Shown: positions 9,081-17,577 of the stretch, one piece after another
How the letters are laid out: every line of letters begins with the position of its first letter
Position numbering within the stretch: the first letter of the stretch is position 1
DNA from: Enterococcus_G camelliae
Lineage (GTDB): Bacteria; Bacillota; Bacilli; Lactobacillales; Enterococcaceae
Length of the DNA stretch: 64,000 nt
Direction of reading: 5' to 3'
Assembly: GCF_042685105.1 (NCBI RefSeq)
Contig: NZ_JBHUMO010000052.1
Span: forward strand, 3,368 to 67,367
Program-made: the position numbers and the translations under genes
Notes under the pieces: generated by a model
Database searches by the model: none
Told to the model about the DNA's origin: nothing
What the model saw: only the letters and a program-made list of their open reading frames with translations

Positions 9081-9098
9081 TTTCTATTATAATAGAAA
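9081..9098. promoter_or_regulatory. 18-bp perfect palindrome over a consensus -10 box, upstream of zapA
   Basis: TTTCTATTATAATAGAAA is a perfect 18-base palindrome with TATAAT (9088-9093) at its centre, 55 bases before the zapA start. No good -35 element lies at the right distance. The site could be a -10 box that is also a regulator binding site. The regulator is unknown. Confidence 0.45.
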
Positions 9099-9152
9099 GC
9101 AGTTGTAGCGAGAACAAGGGTATCTCGATGCTTTTAGGAGGAGAAACAGTAC

Positions 9153-9593
9153 ATGGCAGTGCAAAAAAAAAGATACAAAGCAGTGATTGATCATCAAACC
9201 TATACAATAATTGGGACGCAAAGTACCCAACATATGGATATGGTCACACAATTGGTAAACGATCAATTACAAGAATTATATGCGCTTGCCCCTCAAATGG
9301 AGAAGGAACAAGCCGCCATCCTGATGGCTATCAATGCTATTTCAGACCAATTAATTAAACAAGAAGAAATTTTACAAATGGAGCAAAAATTAGCAGATTT
9401 AAAAGGCATTGCGATACGAGCAACTGAGCTGGAAAACAAACTGAAGAGAATCGAAGCTATTGAGAAAGAAGCAAAAGCAGTTTTAGAAAAAAATGGACAA
9501 AAAGATGTCACAATCCACAATCATTTGGAAGCTCAGCATATTTTAAATGAAGAACGAAAACGAACAATTAAAGAAAAAACGGCGCATACATAA
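9153..9593 (+). CDS. zapA: Cell division protein ZapA
   Basis: A 146-residue cytoplasmic protein. The N-terminal head (residues about 1-45, with YKAVIDHQTYTIIGTQSTQH) matches the ZapA family, and the rest is a predicted coiled coil rich in Glu, Lys and Leu, as expected for this dimer/tetramer-forming FtsZ cross-linker. It promotes bundling of FtsZ filaments in the Z ring. A strong TAGGAGGAG site precedes the ATG. It is followed by cvpA and mutS2, the usual order in Firmicutes, so a zapA-cvpA-mutS2 unit is likely. Confidence 0.9.
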   Translation: MAVQKKRYKAVIDHQTYTIIGTQSTQHMDMVTQLVNDQLQELYALAPQMEKEQAAILMAINAISDQLIKQEEILQMEQKLADLKGIAIRATELENKLKRIEAIEKEAKAVLEKNGQKDVTIHNHLEAQHILNEERKRTIKEKTAHT

Positions 9594-9609
9594 AAGAGAG
9601 GGAAGTTGA

Positions 9610-10158
9610 ATGATTGGCATTTTGTTACTGATAATTTTTTTACTTGCTTTTTATAATGGGGCAAGAAGAGGGACTGCATTACAAGGCATTCATCTCATTG
9701 GTTTCATCGTAACCTTACTTTTTGCTAAAAATATGTATTCAGAAATTGGCAAGAAAATTGAATTGTATGTTCCTTACATGTCTGTAACTGAAAATACAAA
9801 AATGGTTTTTTTCACGCAGCAGCAATCGTTTGACCTAGATCATTCTTTCTATGCAGCTTTTGCCTATATTAGTATCGTGATTGTTGGTTGGCTACTCGTG
9901 AAATTCATTGCGATTTTTTTTACCGGTTTGCGTTATATGAAGGCTTTTGGCAAATATGATTGGGTTGTCAGTGGATTGATTAATGTCATGATGATTTATT
10001 TATTGGTATTTTTCGTCTTATTTTTGCTAGCGTTGGTACCGATTGATGCCCTTCAAAATTTCTTTAGCCCAGGGACTCTTGGTTATCATATATTTAAGAA
10101 TTCGCCGATTCTTTCAAATTATTATTATCAGCTTTGGATAACGAATATTATAGGGTAA
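9610..10158 (+). CDS. cvpA: CvpA family membrane protein
   Basis: A 182-residue protein with about four hydrophobic segments and a FYNGARRG stretch near residue 15, typical of the CvpA/colicin V production family. The molecular role of the family is unclear. It lies 16 bases after zapA with an AGAGAGGG ribosome binding site and before mutS2, a neighbourhood conserved in Firmicutes. No feature links it to bacteriocin production here. Confidence 0.85.
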   Translation: MIGILLLIIFLLAFYNGARRGTALQGIHLIGFIVTLLFAKNMYSEIGKKIELYVPYMSVTENTKMVFFTQQQSFDLDHSFYAAFAYISIVIVGWLLVKFIAIFFTGLRYMKAFGKYDWVVSGLINVMMIYLLVFFVLFLLALVPIDALQNFFSPGTLGYHIFKNSPILSNYYYQLWITNIIG

Positions 10159-10192
10159 CAGTATGTATCAGAAAAAATGTCGAAGACTGCTT

Positions 10193-10257
10193 CCGAATAG
10201 TTGCTTGATTATATCAATCCAATCTCGTAGTTGGAGAAAAAATCGAGTGCTATTCGG
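10193..10257 (+). other. Branched inverted-repeat structure in the cvpA-mutS2 gap
   Basis: CCGAATAG (10193-10200) pairs with CTATTCGG (10250-10257). Between them are a small hairpin TTGAT-TAT-ATCAA (10205-10217) and a weaker CTCG/CGAG pairing (10224-10227 with 10244-10247). The result would be a three-way-junction-like RNA shortly before mutS2. There is no T tract, so it is not an ordinary terminator. Confidence 0.35.
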
Positions 10258-10316
10258 TTCTTTCTTGTCTGATAACGATCCTCAAATTAAAACAAAAAAG
10301 ATTGTAGGTGAAAAAA

Positions 10317-12680
10317 ATGAATGCAAGAATTTTGCAAACACTTGAATTTCAACAAGTCAAGAATCAATTAAAACCATTTTTAACAACAGCGCAAGGTCAC
10401 TTAGCGCTAACTGACCTTGTCCCTTCGAATAAAAAAGAAAAAGTTCAGCAGCGGCTCCTTGAAACAGAAGATTCGTTACATGTTTTGCGTTTACGGGGCG
10501 GAATTCCTGTGCCAAAATTAGAAAATATTGTCCCCCATTTAAAAAGAATTGAAATTGGTGCAGATCTCAATGGAATTGAAGTTGCCCAAATTGCTAGAGT
10601 GTTAAGTTCCACAAAGGAAGTTCATGATTTTTTTGAAGAACTCCAAGAAAACGATATCGAATTGTACCGACTATATGATTGGGTAGAACAATTTGTTGTT
10701 TTGCCAGAGCTGACTAAAAAAATGAGCGTGTCCGTTGATGAAGATGGTCGAGTTACAGATGAGGCTTCGCCTGAACTTAAAGCCATTCGCCAAGCGATTC
10801 GTCGTATGGAGCAAGCCATAAGGGAGTCATTGGATCAGTTGGTTCGTGGAAATAATGCCAAATATTTGAGTGACGCGTTGGTAACCATGAGAAATGATCG
10901 CTATGTATTACCTGTCAAACAAGAGTATCGTAGTATTTTTGGTGGTGTTGTTCATGATCAAAGCGCATCTGGTCAAACGCTTTTTATTGAACCCAAACAA
11001 ATTGTTGAATTAAATAATCGCCTAAGACAGCAGCAAATTGCCGAAAAGAATGAAATTAGCCGCATTCTTTCGGAATTATCCGCGTTGCTCGTTCCTCATC
11101 GTCGTGAAATTCTACATAATTCCTATATTCTTGGCCAATTTGATGTGATGAATGCCAAGGCCCGTTATGGAAAAATGATGCACGCTGTTGTCCCTGGAAT
11201 CAGTGAGGAAAATAATGTGCAACTTCTGAAGGCACGACATCCATTAATCGATTCTTCAGTGGTAGTTGCTAACGACATTTTTATTGGCGAAAGTTATCAA
11301 GCCATCGTCATTACTGGACCAAATACAGGAGGAAAGACAATTACGCTTAAAACGCTAGGCTTGCTTCAATTAATGGCTCAAACCGGCTTTCCTATTCCAG
11401 TAGAAGAAGAAAGCCAAATTGGCATATTTAATGAGATTTTCGCTGATATTGGCGATGAACAATCGATTGAACAGAATCTGTCGACGTTCTCTTCACATAT
11501 GACCAATATTGTTTCAATTTTAGAGAAGATTGATGAAAAAAGCTTAGTATTATTTGATGAATTAGGCGCTGGAACTGATCCGCAAGAGGGGGCAGCATTA
11601 GCAATTGCTATCTTGGATGCAGTAGGGTCAAAATCGGCGTATGTAATGGCTACGACGCATTATCCTGAGTTAAAACTATATGGATACAATCGGGCCAATA
11701 CAATCAATGCATCCATGGAATTTGATGTTGATACATTGAGTCCAACCTATCGCCTTCTAATAGGTGTACCAGGGCGAAGCAATGCGTTTGAAATAGCCAA
11801 ACGATTAGGCTTAAGTCAGGATATTATTGAAGAAGCAAAACAAATAATGAGTGGTGAAAGTCAGGATCTAAATGAGATGATTGCTGATTTAGAAAATCAA
11901 CGGAAAATGACTGAAACTGAATTTCTGGAACTACGCCAACAATTAAACGAATCAGATAAGTTACAAAAGGAATTGACAAAAGCCACCGATTTGTTTTACC
12001 AAGAGCGCGAAGCAGAGATGGCCAAGGCCCGAAAAAAAGCCAATGAGCTTGTTGCGCATGCACAAGAGGAATCAGAGCGTATTATTAAAGAATTGCGACA
12101 AATGCAATTGGAAGGTAGCGCAAAACCGATTAAAGAGCACCAACTGATTGCTGCAAGGACAGCCATGGCAGATCTTCATCAAGAAGATTTACTGAAAAAA
12201 AATAAAGTTTTACGAAAAGCCAAGACGGCAAAAGCCTTAAAACCTGGCGATGAGGTTAAAGTAACATCTTATGGTCAAAGAGGGGAACTACTGAAAAAAG
12301 TAGGTAATCAGCAATGGCAAGTTCAAATGGGAATTTTAAAAATGACTATCGATGAATCCGATATTGAACCAATTGCTACTGCGAAAGAGGCAACGAAGCG
12401 AATTGTCCATACTGTCCGTTCGCAAGATGCCACCCATGTTTCTCCACAACTTGATTTGCGAGGCAAACGCTATGAAGAGGCGCTTGCCGAAGTGGATCAA
12501 TACCTAGATGCCGCGATTCTCGCCAATTATCCACAAGTGACTATTGTTCATGGAAAGGGAACAGGTGCTTTGCGCCAAGGCATCATCAATTATTTAAAAA
12601 ATCATCGAAGTGTCAAACACTTTGAATTTGCACCAGCTAACCAAGGTGGCAATGGTGCGACAATCGTTCAATTTAAATAA
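10317..12680 (+). CDS. mutS2: Endonuclease MutS2 / ribosome-rescue ATPase
   Basis: A 787-residue protein. It has the MutS-like clamp and ATPase core with Walker A TGPNTGGKT near residue 333, a Walker B/signature region (FDELGAGTDPQEGAA) near residue 419, a long coiled coil around residues 515-615, and a C-terminal Smr nuclease domain (LDLRGKRYEEAL and HGKGTGALRQGI, from about residue 707). MutS2 suppresses homologous recombination and, in B. subtilis, acts on collided ribosomes. A GTG lies in frame 9 bases upstream, but AGGTG is correctly spaced for the ATG at 10317. Length and domains are complete. Confidence 0.95.
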   Translation: MNARILQTLEFQQVKNQLKPFLTTAQGHLALTDLVPSNKKEKVQQRLLETEDSLHVLRLRGGIPVPKLENIVPHLKRIEIGADLNGIEVAQIARVLSSTKEVHDFFEELQENDIELYRLYDWVEQFVVLPELTKKMSVSVDEDGRVTDEASPELKAIRQAIRRMEQAIRESLDQLVRGNNAKYLSDALVTMRNDRYVLPVKQEYRSIFGGVVHDQSASGQTLFIEPKQIVELNNRLRQQQIAEKNEISRILSELSALLVPHRREILHNSYILGQFDVMNAKARYGKMMHAVVPGISEENNVQLLKARHPLIDSSVVVANDIFIGESYQAIVITGPNTGGKTITLKTLGLLQLMAQTGFPIPVEEESQIGIFNEIFADIGDEQSIEQNLSTFSSHMTNIVSILEKIDEKSLVLFDELGAGTDPQEGAALAIAILDAVGSKSAYVMATTHYPELKLYGYNRANTINASMEFDVDTLSPTYRLLIGVPGRSNAFEIAKRLGLSQDIIEEAKQIMSGESQDLNEMIADLENQRKMTETEFLELRQQLNESDKLQKELTKATDLFYQEREAEMAKARKKANELVAHAQEESERIIKELRQMQLEGSAKPIKEHQLIAARTAMADLHQEDLLKKNKVLRKAKTAKALKPGDEVKVTSYGQRGELLKKVGNQQWQVQMGILKMTIDESDIEPIATAKEATKRIVHTVRSQDATHVSPQLDLRGKRYEEALAEVDQYLDAAILANYPQVTIVHGKGTGALRQGIINYLKNHRSVKHFEFAPANQGGNGATIVQFK

Positions 12681-12725
12681 TTCTTACAAATGATAAGCAA
12701 ATGGTTTTTGCTTCCGTTCTGATGA

Positions 12726-12734
12726 TGGTATACT
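12726..12734 (+). promoter_or_regulatory. Extended -10 promoter element for trxA
   Basis: TGGTATACT forms an extended -10 (TGn plus TATACT), 30 bases before the trxA ATG. The region around 12706-12713 (TTTTGCTT) offers only a weak -35. It would give trxA its own promoter downstream of mutS2. Confidence 0.5.
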
Positions 12735-12763
12735 ACGTGTAGAAAGTAATGGAGGAATTGAAT

Positions 12764-13078
12764 ATGCCAAAAAATATAACTGATGCAACATTTAATGAAG
12801 AAACAGATAAGGGATTAGTCTTAATTGATTTTTGGGCGACTTGGTGTGGTCCATGTCGGATGCAAGCTCCAATCTTGGAACAATTAGCAAATGAATTTGA
12901 TGAAGATGAATTGAAAATTGTAAAAATGGATGTTGATGAAAACCCACAAACACCTGCATCGTTTGGAATCATGAGTATTCCAACACTAGTGCTAAAAAAA
13001 GATGGTCAATTGGTTGATAAAGTCATTGGTGTTCATACCAAAGAACAATTAACAGAATTGGTAAAAAATCATCAATAA
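12764..13078 (+). CDS. trxA: Thioredoxin
   Basis: A 104-residue thioredoxin with the WCGPCR active site (cysteines near residues 29 and 32) and the cis-proline loop SIPTL near residue 73. It is a general cytoplasmic disulfide reductant. An in-frame ATG lies 15 bases upstream, but the GGAGG box lies between the two ATGs, and starting at 12764 gives the standard family length. It has its own extended -10 and a downstream terminator, so it is monocistronic. Confidence 0.96.
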   Translation: MPKNITDATFNEETDKGLVLIDFWATWCGPCRMQAPILEQLANEFDEDELKIVKMDVDENPQTPASFGIMSIPTLVLKKDGQLVDKVIGVHTKEQLTELVKNHQ

Positions 13079-13095
13079 TTTTATTCGAATTGAAG

Positions 13096-13130
13096 CCTGA
13101 CTAGGTGGTAACGCCTAGTCGGTTTTTTTT
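13096..13130 (+). terminator. Terminator after trxA
   Basis: GACTAGG pairs with CCTAGTC, extended by flanking C-G pairs, with an eight-base loop. It is followed by eight Ts. Confidence 0.88.
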
Positions 13131-13238
13131 GTCCCTTTTCAATGGAAATGGTATGCAAAAAATTCAAAAAAATAGGGCTTCTAGCAATCCGTTTATGTTC
13201 TGATACTAGATTGTTTGTGAAACTAAGGGGAGAGAAAA

Positions 13239-13727
13239 GTGGAGATTAGAGAACATTTTGGTGTGTACGGTTTTTGCTTTCGTGACAATCAACGATTATG
13301 CATCGAAAAAAATGCTGGACCATACAAGGGACGGTTTGATTTGCCAGGAGGAAGTCAACAGGTAGGGGAAGGATTGACTGATACATTAGTCAGAGAAGTG
13401 TTAGAAGAAACAGGATATACGATAGCATCTTATCAACATCCTCGCGTATATGATGCTTTTGTGAAGGAGAAAGGTAAAAGTTTTATGGTTCACCATATTA
13501 TGATCTTTTATAACTTCACTATTGATCATCGTGTTGCACAGAAAACATTGCCCTTTTTGGTAGCTGATGGAGAAAATGACGCCAATGCTGTAAGGTGGCT
13601 GAAGTTGGAGGAGTTATCATTTGAAAATTCTTCTCCACTTGTATTAAAACTCAAAAAAGAATGGTTAGGAGAAACATCGCTAGATAAAGACATTTATCGA
13701 AATTGGGAAGTGCATGAAACGGATTGA
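13239..13727 (+). CDS. Nudix hydrolase
   Basis: A 162-residue Nudix enzyme. The box GX5EX7REX2EEXG is intact (GSQQVGEGLTDTLVREVLEE, near residues 44-63), which coordinates the metal for hydrolysis of nucleoside diphosphate-linked compounds. The start is GTG with AAGGGGAG six bases upstream. It precedes uvrC but is separated from it by about 90 bases, so co-transcription is uncertain. A second, different Nudix gene lies at 17033. The substrate is not predictable. Confidence 0.88.
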   Translation: MEIREHFGVYGFCFRDNQRLCIEKNAGPYKGRFDLPGGSQQVGEGLTDTLVREVLEETGYTIASYQHPRVYDAFVKEKGKSFMVHHIMIFYNFTIDHRVAQKTLPFLVADGENDANAVRWLKLEELSFENSSPLVLKLKKEWLGETSLDKDIYRNWEVHETD

Positions 13728-13820
13728 ATCGAACTAGTTGTTTGAAGGTCATTAGAAGACTGACTAAACTGAAATTGCCAACTAGACATATGATATACTA
13801 ATCGATAAGAAGGTGAGAAA

Positions 13821-15614
13821 ATGAATGAGCAAATTCGGCATAAATTAGCACTTTTACCCGACCAACCAGGATGTTATCTAATGAAAGATCAACATGGGAC
13901 AATCATTTATGTTGGCAAGGCGAAGATACTGAAAAATCGGGTTCGATCCTATTTTACTGGTAGTCATGATACCAAAACTGAACGACTAGTCAGTGAGATT
14001 GTCGATTTTGAATATATAGTAACAGAGTCCAACATTGAAGCACTTGTATTGGAAATCAATCTGATTCAAAAAAATAATCCGAAATACAACATTATGCTAA
14101 AAGATGATAAATCCTATCCTTTTATTAAAATTACGAATGAAGCGTATCCTCGCTTATTAATCACTCGTAAAGTAGTTAAAGACAAGGCTTTTTACTTCGG
14201 ACCGTACCCTGATGTGCGAGCAGCAAATGAGACCAAAAAATTACTAGATCGCTTGTTTCCGCTACGAAAATGCAAAGTTTTACCAAAGGAAGTTTGCCTT
14301 TACTACCATATGGGGCAATGCCTAGCACCGTGTGTCTTTCCTATCCCAACAGACACATACACGCAAATGGCAATCGAAATTCGGCGATTTCTTCATGGTG
14401 GTCACACCGAAATTCAGCAAAATTTAACGAAAAAAATGGAAGAGGCAGCAGAAGCATTAGATTTTGAGGCAGCCGCCGATTATCGTGACAAAATTCGTGC
14501 AATTGAAACTGTCATGACACGCCAAAAAATGACCCAAACGGATTTAGTCGATCGTGATGTTTTTGGTTATGCTGTTGAGAACGGCTGGATGTGTGTGCAA
14601 GTATTCTTTGTTCGGCAGGGAAAAGTAATCGAGCGTGATGTTTCAATGTTTCCTTTCTATAATGATGCGCCTGATGACTTTTTAACCTTTATCGGACAGT
14701 TTTACCAAGAAAATCAGCATTTTATTCCCAAAGAATTGTTAATTCCTAAAGAAATAGATCAAGATAGTGTCCGCGCAATTGTTCCCACAAGAGTGACACA
14801 ACCCCAACGAGGGGAAAAGAAGAAGCTCGTCGATTTGGCGGGGAAAAATGCCAAAATTTCATTGAATGAAAAATTTGAATTAATTCAGCGTAAAGAAGAC
14901 CGGACGATTGGTGCAGTGGATAGGTTGGGTCAAGCTATGAATATACCCAAACCCATTCGAATCGAAGCTTTTGATAATTCAAATATCATGGGAACGAATC
15001 CCGTTTCGGCAATGGTGGTTTTTGTTGATGGCAAACCACTGAAAAAGGAATATCGTAAGTATAAAATTAAAACTGTTAATGGACCAGATGATTATGCATC
15101 CATGCGAGAAGTCATCTATCGACGGTATGCACGAGTGTTGAAAGAAAACTTGCCTTTACCAGATTTAATTATTATCGATGGAGGCAAGGGCCAAGTAGAT
15201 GTTGCTAAGGATGTCTTAGATAATCAATTGGGATTGGATGTTCCCATTGCAGGACTTGCCAAAAATGACCAACACAAAACAAGTGAACTACTTTTTGGTT
15301 CTCCTCTTGAGACAATACCGCTATCTAGAAATTCAGCGGAATTCTTTTTACTTCAACGCATCCAAGATGAAGTGCATCGATTCGCAATTAGCTTTCATCG
15401 TCAACTACGCAGTAAAAATAGTTTTGCATCTAAATTGGATACAATTGTTGGCTTGGGACCAAAACGGAAGAAAGAACTATTAAAAGAATTCAAATCGTTA
15501 AAAAAAATGGAGGAAGCATCAATTGATGATTTCCGTAAAATAGGTATTCCATTGCCAGTTGCTGAAAATCTGTATCATGATCTTCGAATGGGAAAGATAG
15601 ACAAAAAAGAGTAA
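13821..15614 (+). CDS. uvrC: Excinuclease ABC subunit C
   Basis: A 597-residue UvrC. The N-terminal GIY-YIG nuclease domain is visible (GCYLMKDQHGTIIYVGKAK, residues 14-32) and makes the 3' incision. A UVR motif follows (EALDFEAAADYRDKIRAIE, near residue 213), then the RNase H-like domain that makes the 5' incision, and a C-terminal helix-hairpin-helix region (IVGLGPKRKKELLKEF). It acts with UvrAB in nucleotide excision repair. AAGGTGAG precedes the ATG. Length and domains are complete. Confidence 0.96.
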   Translation: MNEQIRHKLALLPDQPGCYLMKDQHGTIIYVGKAKILKNRVRSYFTGSHDTKTERLVSEIVDFEYIVTESNIEALVLEINLIQKNNPKYNIMLKDDKSYPFIKITNEAYPRLLITRKVVKDKAFYFGPYPDVRAANETKKLLDRLFPLRKCKVLPKEVCLYYHMGQCLAPCVFPIPTDTYTQMAIEIRRFLHGGHTEIQQNLTKKMEEAAEALDFEAAADYRDKIRAIETVMTRQKMTQTDLVDRDVFGYAVENGWMCVQVFFVRQGKVIERDVSMFPFYNDAPDDFLTFIGQFYQENQHFIPKELLIPKEIDQDSVRAIVPTRVTQPQRGEKKKLVDLAGKNAKISLNEKFELIQRKEDRTIGAVDRLGQAMNIPKPIRIEAFDNSNIMGTNPVSAMVVFVDGKPLKKEYRKYKIKTVNGPDDYASMREVIYRRYARVLKENLPLPDLIIIDGGKGQVDVAKDVLDNQLGLDVPIAGLAKNDQHKTSELLFGSPLETIPLSRNSAEFFLLQRIQDEVHRFAISFHRQLRSKNSFASKLDTIVGLGPKRKKELLKEFKSLKKMEEASIDDFRKIGIPLPVAENLYHDLRMGKIDKKE

Positions 15615-15627
15615 TGCTTAAGATGTT

Positions 15628-15669
15628 GTGCCCCTCAAAGTTAGACAGAAATCTAACTTTGAGGGGCAC
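15628..15669. repeat. 18-bp perfect inverted repeat between uvrC and a convergent gene
   Basis: GTGCCCCTCAAAGTTAGA (15628-15645) and its exact complement (15652-15669) flank a six-base loop. It lacks an adjacent T tract in either direction, though a T run lies further right (about 15690). The arm resembles the termini of IS150-type IS3-family elements as I remember them (TG-C-CCC followed by AAAGTTAGAC), so it may be two head-to-head IS ends or a small IS-derived element that now serves as a bidirectional terminator. Confidence 0.6.
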
Positions 15670-15693
15670 TGCATGAAAGGCATTCCTCTTTTT

Positions 15694-16413
15694 TTATAAG
15701 TGTTGAACAATATAGTTGAAAAATTCTTGATCGAGTGGATTAGTGTGGCAAGATTGTTCAGGATGCCATTGGACACCAACAATAGTATTTCCAAAAAACT
15801 TGCTTTCAATTGCTTCGATAGCACCGTCACTAGCCGTAGCTGTCACCTCAAAGTGATTAGCTACCTTGTCAACAAATTGATGATGGTAGGAATTAACCTT
15901 GTAGGTACTAGGCAAAAATTGACTGAGTAAGCTACGCTGTTTAATGGTGACATCATGTGTGGGTTGTTCCAAAGAAATTGGGGATTGTACATGCTTCAAC
16001 GTGTAGGGTGTTAACGATACATCCTGGTAGAGCGTTCCCCCAAAAGCAACATTGATTACCTGCATTCCTCGACAAACACCGACAATTGATTTTCCTTGTT
16101 TTACAGCTTCTTTAATTAGAGCAAGTTCAAATTCATCACGCGCTTCAAAGACCTCGCCCAGACGAGGATGCCGTTGTTGATGGAAGTACTTTGGATCAAT
16201 ATCCTGCCCTCCAGCTAATACAAGGACATCGATTAATTGAATGTAATCAACAGTATCTTCGACAACACCTACAGGAAGAATAATAGGTAATCCTTCTGCT
16301 CTGATAAAGCCTTGAACAAAATCTCTCGGCGTATAAGAAAAATAATAGGTGTGTTGATCTTTTTTGTCATAAGTGGAGCGTTCATTTCCGATAATTCCAA
16401 TTCTTTTCTTCAT
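15694..16413 (-). CDS. Class I glutamine amidotransferase-like hydrolase (peptidase C26, PuuD-like)
   Basis: A 239-residue cytoplasmic enzyme. The nucleophile elbow GVCRGMQVINV lies near residue 116, with HPE as the His-Glu pair near residue 218 (VGVQWHPEQ). This matches gamma-glutamyl-gamma-aminobutyrate hydrolase and related C26 peptidases. Such enzymes cleave gamma-glutamyl amides in putrescine breakdown or act on gamma-glutamyl peptides. No other puu genes are nearby, so the physiological substrate is open. GAAAGGAAC precedes the ATG. It stands alone in the minus direction. Confidence 0.88.
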   Translation of the reverse strand: MKKRIGIIGNERSTYDKKDQHTYYFSYTPRDFVQGFIRAEGLPIILPVGVVEDTVDYIQLIDVLVLAGGQDIDPKYFHQQRHPRLGEVFEARDEFELALIKEAVKQGKSIVGVCRGMQVINVAFGGTLYQDVSLTPYTLKHVQSPISLEQPTHDVTIKQRSLLSQFLPSTYKVNSYHHQFVDKVANHFEVTATASDGAIEAIESKFFGNTIVGVQWHPEQSCHTNPLDQEFFNYIVQHL

Positions 16414-16524
16414 TTAATAAGTTCCTTTCAAGACAATTTCGGCAGTCGAGTAAGAAACGAACGCATAAAGTGAAAGTAAGTAGGTTTCCAATCACTGTCG
16501 TTGGCATGGTATGTTACATTGGGA

Positions 16525-16899
16525 TTAACGGGATCGAATGACTTCTATTTTATAGCCATCTGGATCTTTAATGAAGTAATAAGACGGTGGGGTCCCTGGA
16601 AGTCCTTTTAAATCAGTTACATCAAATCCCTCAAGCACATGTTTTTCATGTAAAGCTGCGACATCTTCTGTTGCAATAGCGATATGTCCATAACCATCGC
16701 CTAGATCATATCCTGGATGATCATAGTTATAAGTCAGTTCTAGTTCATAATCATCTCCAGGTAAGGTTAAGTAGACTAAGGTGAATTTTGCCTCAGGAAA
16801 TTCTCTTCGACGACTCTCTTCAAAAGCAAATGCTTTTTGATAGAAGGCGAGTGATGCTTCTAAGTCTTTCACTCTAACACAAGTATGGGCCATTTTCAT
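16525..16899 (-). CDS. Glyoxalase I-like lactoylglutathione lyase
   Basis: A 124-residue protein of the VOC superfamily. The four metal ligands of glyoxalase I can be placed: His in MAHTCVRV, Glu in YELELTYN, His in YGHIAIAT, and Glu in YKIEVI. It should isomerise the hemithioacetal of methylglyoxal. The frame is open further upstream, but GGAGG lies nine bases before the ATG at 16899, and this gives the family's normal length. Confidence 0.88.
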   Translation of the reverse strand: MKMAHTCVRVKDLEASLAFYQKAFAFEESRRREFPEAKFTLVYLTLPGDDYELELTYNYDHPGYDLGDGYGHIAIATEDVAALHEKHVLEGFDVTDLKGLPGTPPSYYFIKDPDGYKIEVIRSR

Positions 16900-17032
16900 T
16901 ACTATCATCCTCCAAATAAGTGATAATCCTATCATAACATAGCGGGAAACAATCAAAAATAATTTGGCCTAGTTTTTTCTTGTAATTAAATTTGAAAACG
17001 GGTAGAATTTTTGTAAAAGGAGACGGTCTAGG

Positions 17033-17476
17033 ATGAAGAGTGAGCCGATTTTTGGGAAAAGAGAACCAGGAAAAATATACAAAAAAAGAGTGGGGGCTTA
17101 TGTCGTCATTAGCCGTAATCAAAAGCAGGAAGTAATTCTTGTTCAAGCGCCAAATGGGGCTTATTTTTTACCCGGTGGAGAAATAGAAAAAGATGAGACA
17201 CATTTGGATACGATACGCAGAGAGATGCTTGAGGAAGTTGGATTTGAAGTATTTGTAGGAGAGTTTTTAGGGAAAGCAGTTGAGTATTTTTATTCAAGTC
17301 ATCGTGATACGTACTACGAACACCCAGGCTTTTTCTATGTGGTCGATCATTGGTCGAAACTAGCGGAACCGACAGAAAAGACTAATCAGTTACTTTGGAC
17401 AACACCGGAAGATGCGATGCTACTGCTAAAAAGAGGTAGCCATCGTTGGGCACTCCAAAAATGGATGAATGAGTAA
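17033..17476 (+). CDS. Nudix hydrolase
   Basis: A 147-residue Nudix protein with the full box (GGEIEKDETHLDTIRREMLE, near residues 46-65, continuing EVGF). The surrounding fold, with a GAYVVIS strand before it and GFFYVVDHW after it, resembles the MutT/YjhB-like group. AAAGGAG lies upstream of the ATG. It is divergent from the glyoxalase gene and convergent with the HAD phosphatase. The substrate is unknown. Confidence 0.86.
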   Translation: MKSEPIFGKREPGKIYKKRVGAYVVISRNQKQEVILVQAPNGAYFLPGGEIEKDETHLDTIRREMLEEVGFEVFVGEFLGKAVEYFYSSHRDTYYEHPGFFYVVDHWSKLAEPTEKTNQLLWTTPEDAMLLLKRGSHRWALQKWMNE

Positions 17477-17488
17477 TTTAATCAGTGA

Positions 17489-17577
17489 ATAAAAAAAAGA
17501 ATGTTTTGACCAAGGTTATTTGTTAATGGACATAGGAGTCATTGACAAGTAACCTTGGCTCGAATCATTCTTTTTTA
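17489..17577. terminator. Long bidirectional terminator between convergent genes
   Basis: AAAAAAGAATG at the left and CATTCTTTTTT at the right form the outer stem, and CCAAGGTTATTTGTTAATG pairs with CATTGACAAGTAACCTTGG, allowing G-T pairs. The T run on one strand and A run on the other suit both the Nudix gene and the convergent HAD gene. Confidence 0.88.

Noticed and set aside
10163..10345. 60-residue reading frame between cvpA and mutS2
   Set aside because: No ribosome binding site, and it runs into the mutS2 start in another frame; composition is not protein-like.
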